From contig CALGBJ010000005.1 of the NCBI GenBank assembly GCA_937877385.1, positions 1 through 7,103 of the forward strand: a DNA stretch of 7,103 nt, in the 5' to 3' direction. This DNA is from an uncultured bacterium. GTDB taxonomy: Bacteria > Patescibacteriota > Minisyncoccia > UBA6257 > JAGGUH01. A program made the translations under genes and the position numbers. Positions 6,249 through 7,103 of the stretch are shown piece after piece; position 1 is the stretch's first letter; every line of letters begins with the position of its first letter. The notes under the pieces are model-generated. The model searched no databases. It had not been told where the DNA came from and saw nothing but the letters and a program-made list of their open reading frames with translations.

Positions 6249-6290
6249 AAATTCGAAATTCGAAATCCGAAATTCGAATTTGGAATTTTT
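6249..6290. repeat. Heptamer repeat array 3, upstream of GXGXG paralog 3
   Basis: Six 7-bp units without slips: AAATTCG x2, AAATCCG, AAATTCG, AATTTGG and AATTTTT. They are followed by one T and then AACTACTATG. The unit sequence differs from most of arrays 1 and 2, but the TTTGGAATTTTTT end closely matches the end of array 1 (about 240-253). Between the 10-bp array and this one (6211-6248) there is only A+T-rich DNA with no clear signal. Confidence 0.85.
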
Positions 6291-6301
6291 TAACTACTAT
6301 G
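6289..6301 (+). promoter_or_regulatory. Conserved start context TTTAACTACTATG, copy 3
   Basis: Identical to the bases at 251-263 and 3918-3930. It fixes ATG 6299 as the start of paralog 3. Confidence 0.7.
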
Positions 6302-7103
6302 TCCAAAAACTCATTTGAACAACCCATCAAAAGAGAGGAACCACCTATTGAAGAGATGGAAAAGAAATTAGATAAAGCCGAAAAGATGGTTGAGGAAGTT
6401 GAGGGGAGATGGAAGGATGAAATAGAGGAATTTGAAATCGAAAAATCAGTCAAAGAACTAAAAAAACTTTGGGAAGAGAATGAGGCGGGACTTGAACTAA
6501 AAGATAGTATAACAGTTTTCCCTCTTTTTTCTTCCCTTCCTCTACCTGAAATTCCTCCTTTTCTTTTAGAAAGAACTTCTAATAAATTCCTAAGAGAGTT
6601 TGATTGGAAAAAATTTAAAGGAAGAAAGTATCTTAATACAGATTTAGGCCTTTTCCTTTCTGCTTTTTTAAACAAGAACATTGAAAGATATATCCTCTCT
6701 CAAAAGAGAAAAGAATTTAAAGAAGGCCAAATTAAACCAATTGAAGTCCATCTTAATGTTAAAGAATTACCTGTTGTTCTTAAATATTTAGGCTATCGAA
6801 ACCCGAAAAAACTATATCTAATTATTAAAGGAGATGTGGGAGGTTGGACTGGAAATAAAATGAAGGGCGGGGAGATAATTGTTAAAGGTAATTGTAATGA
6901 TTCGACTGGATTTGGAATCCAAGGAGGAGAAATAACCATTAAAGGAAATTGTGCAGATTATACTGGACTTGGTATGCAAGGCGGAAAGATAATTGTGAAA
7001 GGAAATTGTAGATATGATACTGGAAGATATATGCAAGGCGGAGAATTAAATATCAAAGGAGAGGTAGAGTCTTTTGATAAATCCGCTTTTTCTTCCAATA
7101 ATC
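6299..7103 (+). CDS. GXGXG-repeat beta-helix protein, paralog 3 (3' end outside window)
   Basis: 268 codons are open and reach the window edge. By comparison with paralog 1, about 40 residues of the cap are missing. Residues 1-69 are charged helix, nearly identical to paralog 1 over the first 30. Residues 71-90 are hydrophobic/proline-rich (ITVFPLFSSLPLPEIPPFLL). Residues 91-172 are the middle domain, closer to paralog 2 in places (YLNTDLGLF, EGQIKPIEVH). Residues 174-249 are four rungs, then LNIKGEVESFDKSAF begins the cap. Three of the four rungs carry Asn-Cys; the first has Asp-Val, and the second has I for M. The start follows heptamer array 3 and the shared 13-base context. The mixture of paralog 1-like and paralog 2-like stretches suggests past recombination within the family. 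The function is unknown. Confidence 0.88.
   Translation, partial: MSKNSFEQPIKREEPPIEEMEKKLDKAEKMVEEVEGRWKDEIEEFEIEKSVKELKKLWEENEAGLELKDSITVFPLFSSLPLPEIPPFLLERTSNKFLREFDWKKFKGRKYLNTDLGLFLSAFLNKNIERYILSQKRKEFKEGQIKPIEVHLNVKELPVVLKYLGYRNPKKLYLIIKGDVGGWTGNKMKGGEIIVKGNCNDSTGFGIQGGEITIKGNCADYTGLGMQGGKIIVKGNCRYDTGRYMQGGELNIKGEVESFDKSAFSSNN
6818..7045 (+). repeat. Four in-frame 57-bp repeats (19-aa beta-helix rungs) in paralog 3
   Basis: Exactly 4 x 57 bp encode residues 174-192, 193-211, 212-230 and 231-249. The variable triplets after the Asn-Cys position read GGW, NDS, ADY and RYD, none shared with the sister genes, while the T-G and G-G framework is kept throughout. Confidence 0.9.

Noticed and set aside
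6214..6681. Open minus-strand frame across the start of paralog 3
   Set aside because: Same cause as at 14-406. It mirrors the paralog coding sequence, and the sense frame has conserved motifs.
261..7103. Glutamate synthase or formylmethanofuran dehydrogenase subunit
   Set aside because: Only the GXGXG repeats match. There is no glutamine amidotransferase, synthase or molybdopterin-enzyme gene, and the N-terminal halves are unrelated charged helices.
1..7103. Insertion sequence or transposase explaining the three gene copies
   Set aside because: No transposase gene, terminal inverted repeats or target duplications were found around the cassettes.

Overview
This is an A+T-rich window (roughly one third G+C by eye) with every supported gene on the + strand. 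The proteins are very rich in Lys and Glu. A sigma-70-type promoter precedes one gene, no start codon has a convincing Shine-Dalgarno sequence, and heptamer arrays fill intergenic DNA. I read this as a bacterium, perhaps of the candidate phyla radiation (Patescibacteria/Parcubacteria type). The bacterial call is fairly firm; the lineage is a guess from general character, since the window has no rRNA or marker gene. TGA is never read as a sense codon, and the intact genes stop with TAA or TAG.

Layout: (1) 1-104, possibly the last codons of an unknown upstream gene. (2) 79-253, a patchwork of 7-bp repeats. (3) 261-1166, GXGXG beta-helix paralog 1 (301 aa). (4) 1167-1295, an intergenic region with a perfect 13-bp inverted repeat around a TATAAA box. 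(5) 1296-3839, an 847-aa MoxR/AAA_5-type ATPase with long charged helical arms. (6) 3851-3920, a second 7-bp array. (7) 3928-4755, GXGXG paralog 2 (275 aa). (8) 4756-4815, a promoter plus a 22-bp near-palindrome. (9) 4816-6117, an ATPase of the AAA_14/DUF4143 type (433 aa). (10) 6113-6210, a 10-bp tandem array. (11) 6249-6290, a third 7-bp array. (12) 6299-7103, GXGXG paralog 3, cut by the window end.

The main point of interest is the GXGXG family. Three paralogs share an N-terminal charged helix, a short hydrophobic/proline-rich segment, a conserved middle domain and a beta-helix of 19-residue rungs (57 bp each; 4, 3 and at least 4 rungs). The rung scaffold is nearly invariant, while five or six positions per rung differ almost freely. 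This pattern fits a binding scaffold with variable faces and stacked Cys residues. Each copy directly follows a 7-bp array and the same TTTAACTACTATG start context; the two ATPase genes have neither. The layout therefore looks like three copies of one array-plus-gene cassette interleaved with two unrelated NTPases.

How the genes work together cannot be read from sequence. A reasonable inference is that the MoxR-like ATPase remodels or loads the beta-helix proteins, taking the place of its usual VWA-domain partner, and that the DUF4143 ATPase is an accessory gene with its own, possibly autoregulated, promoter. I know of no described system with this composition, but I could not run a search.
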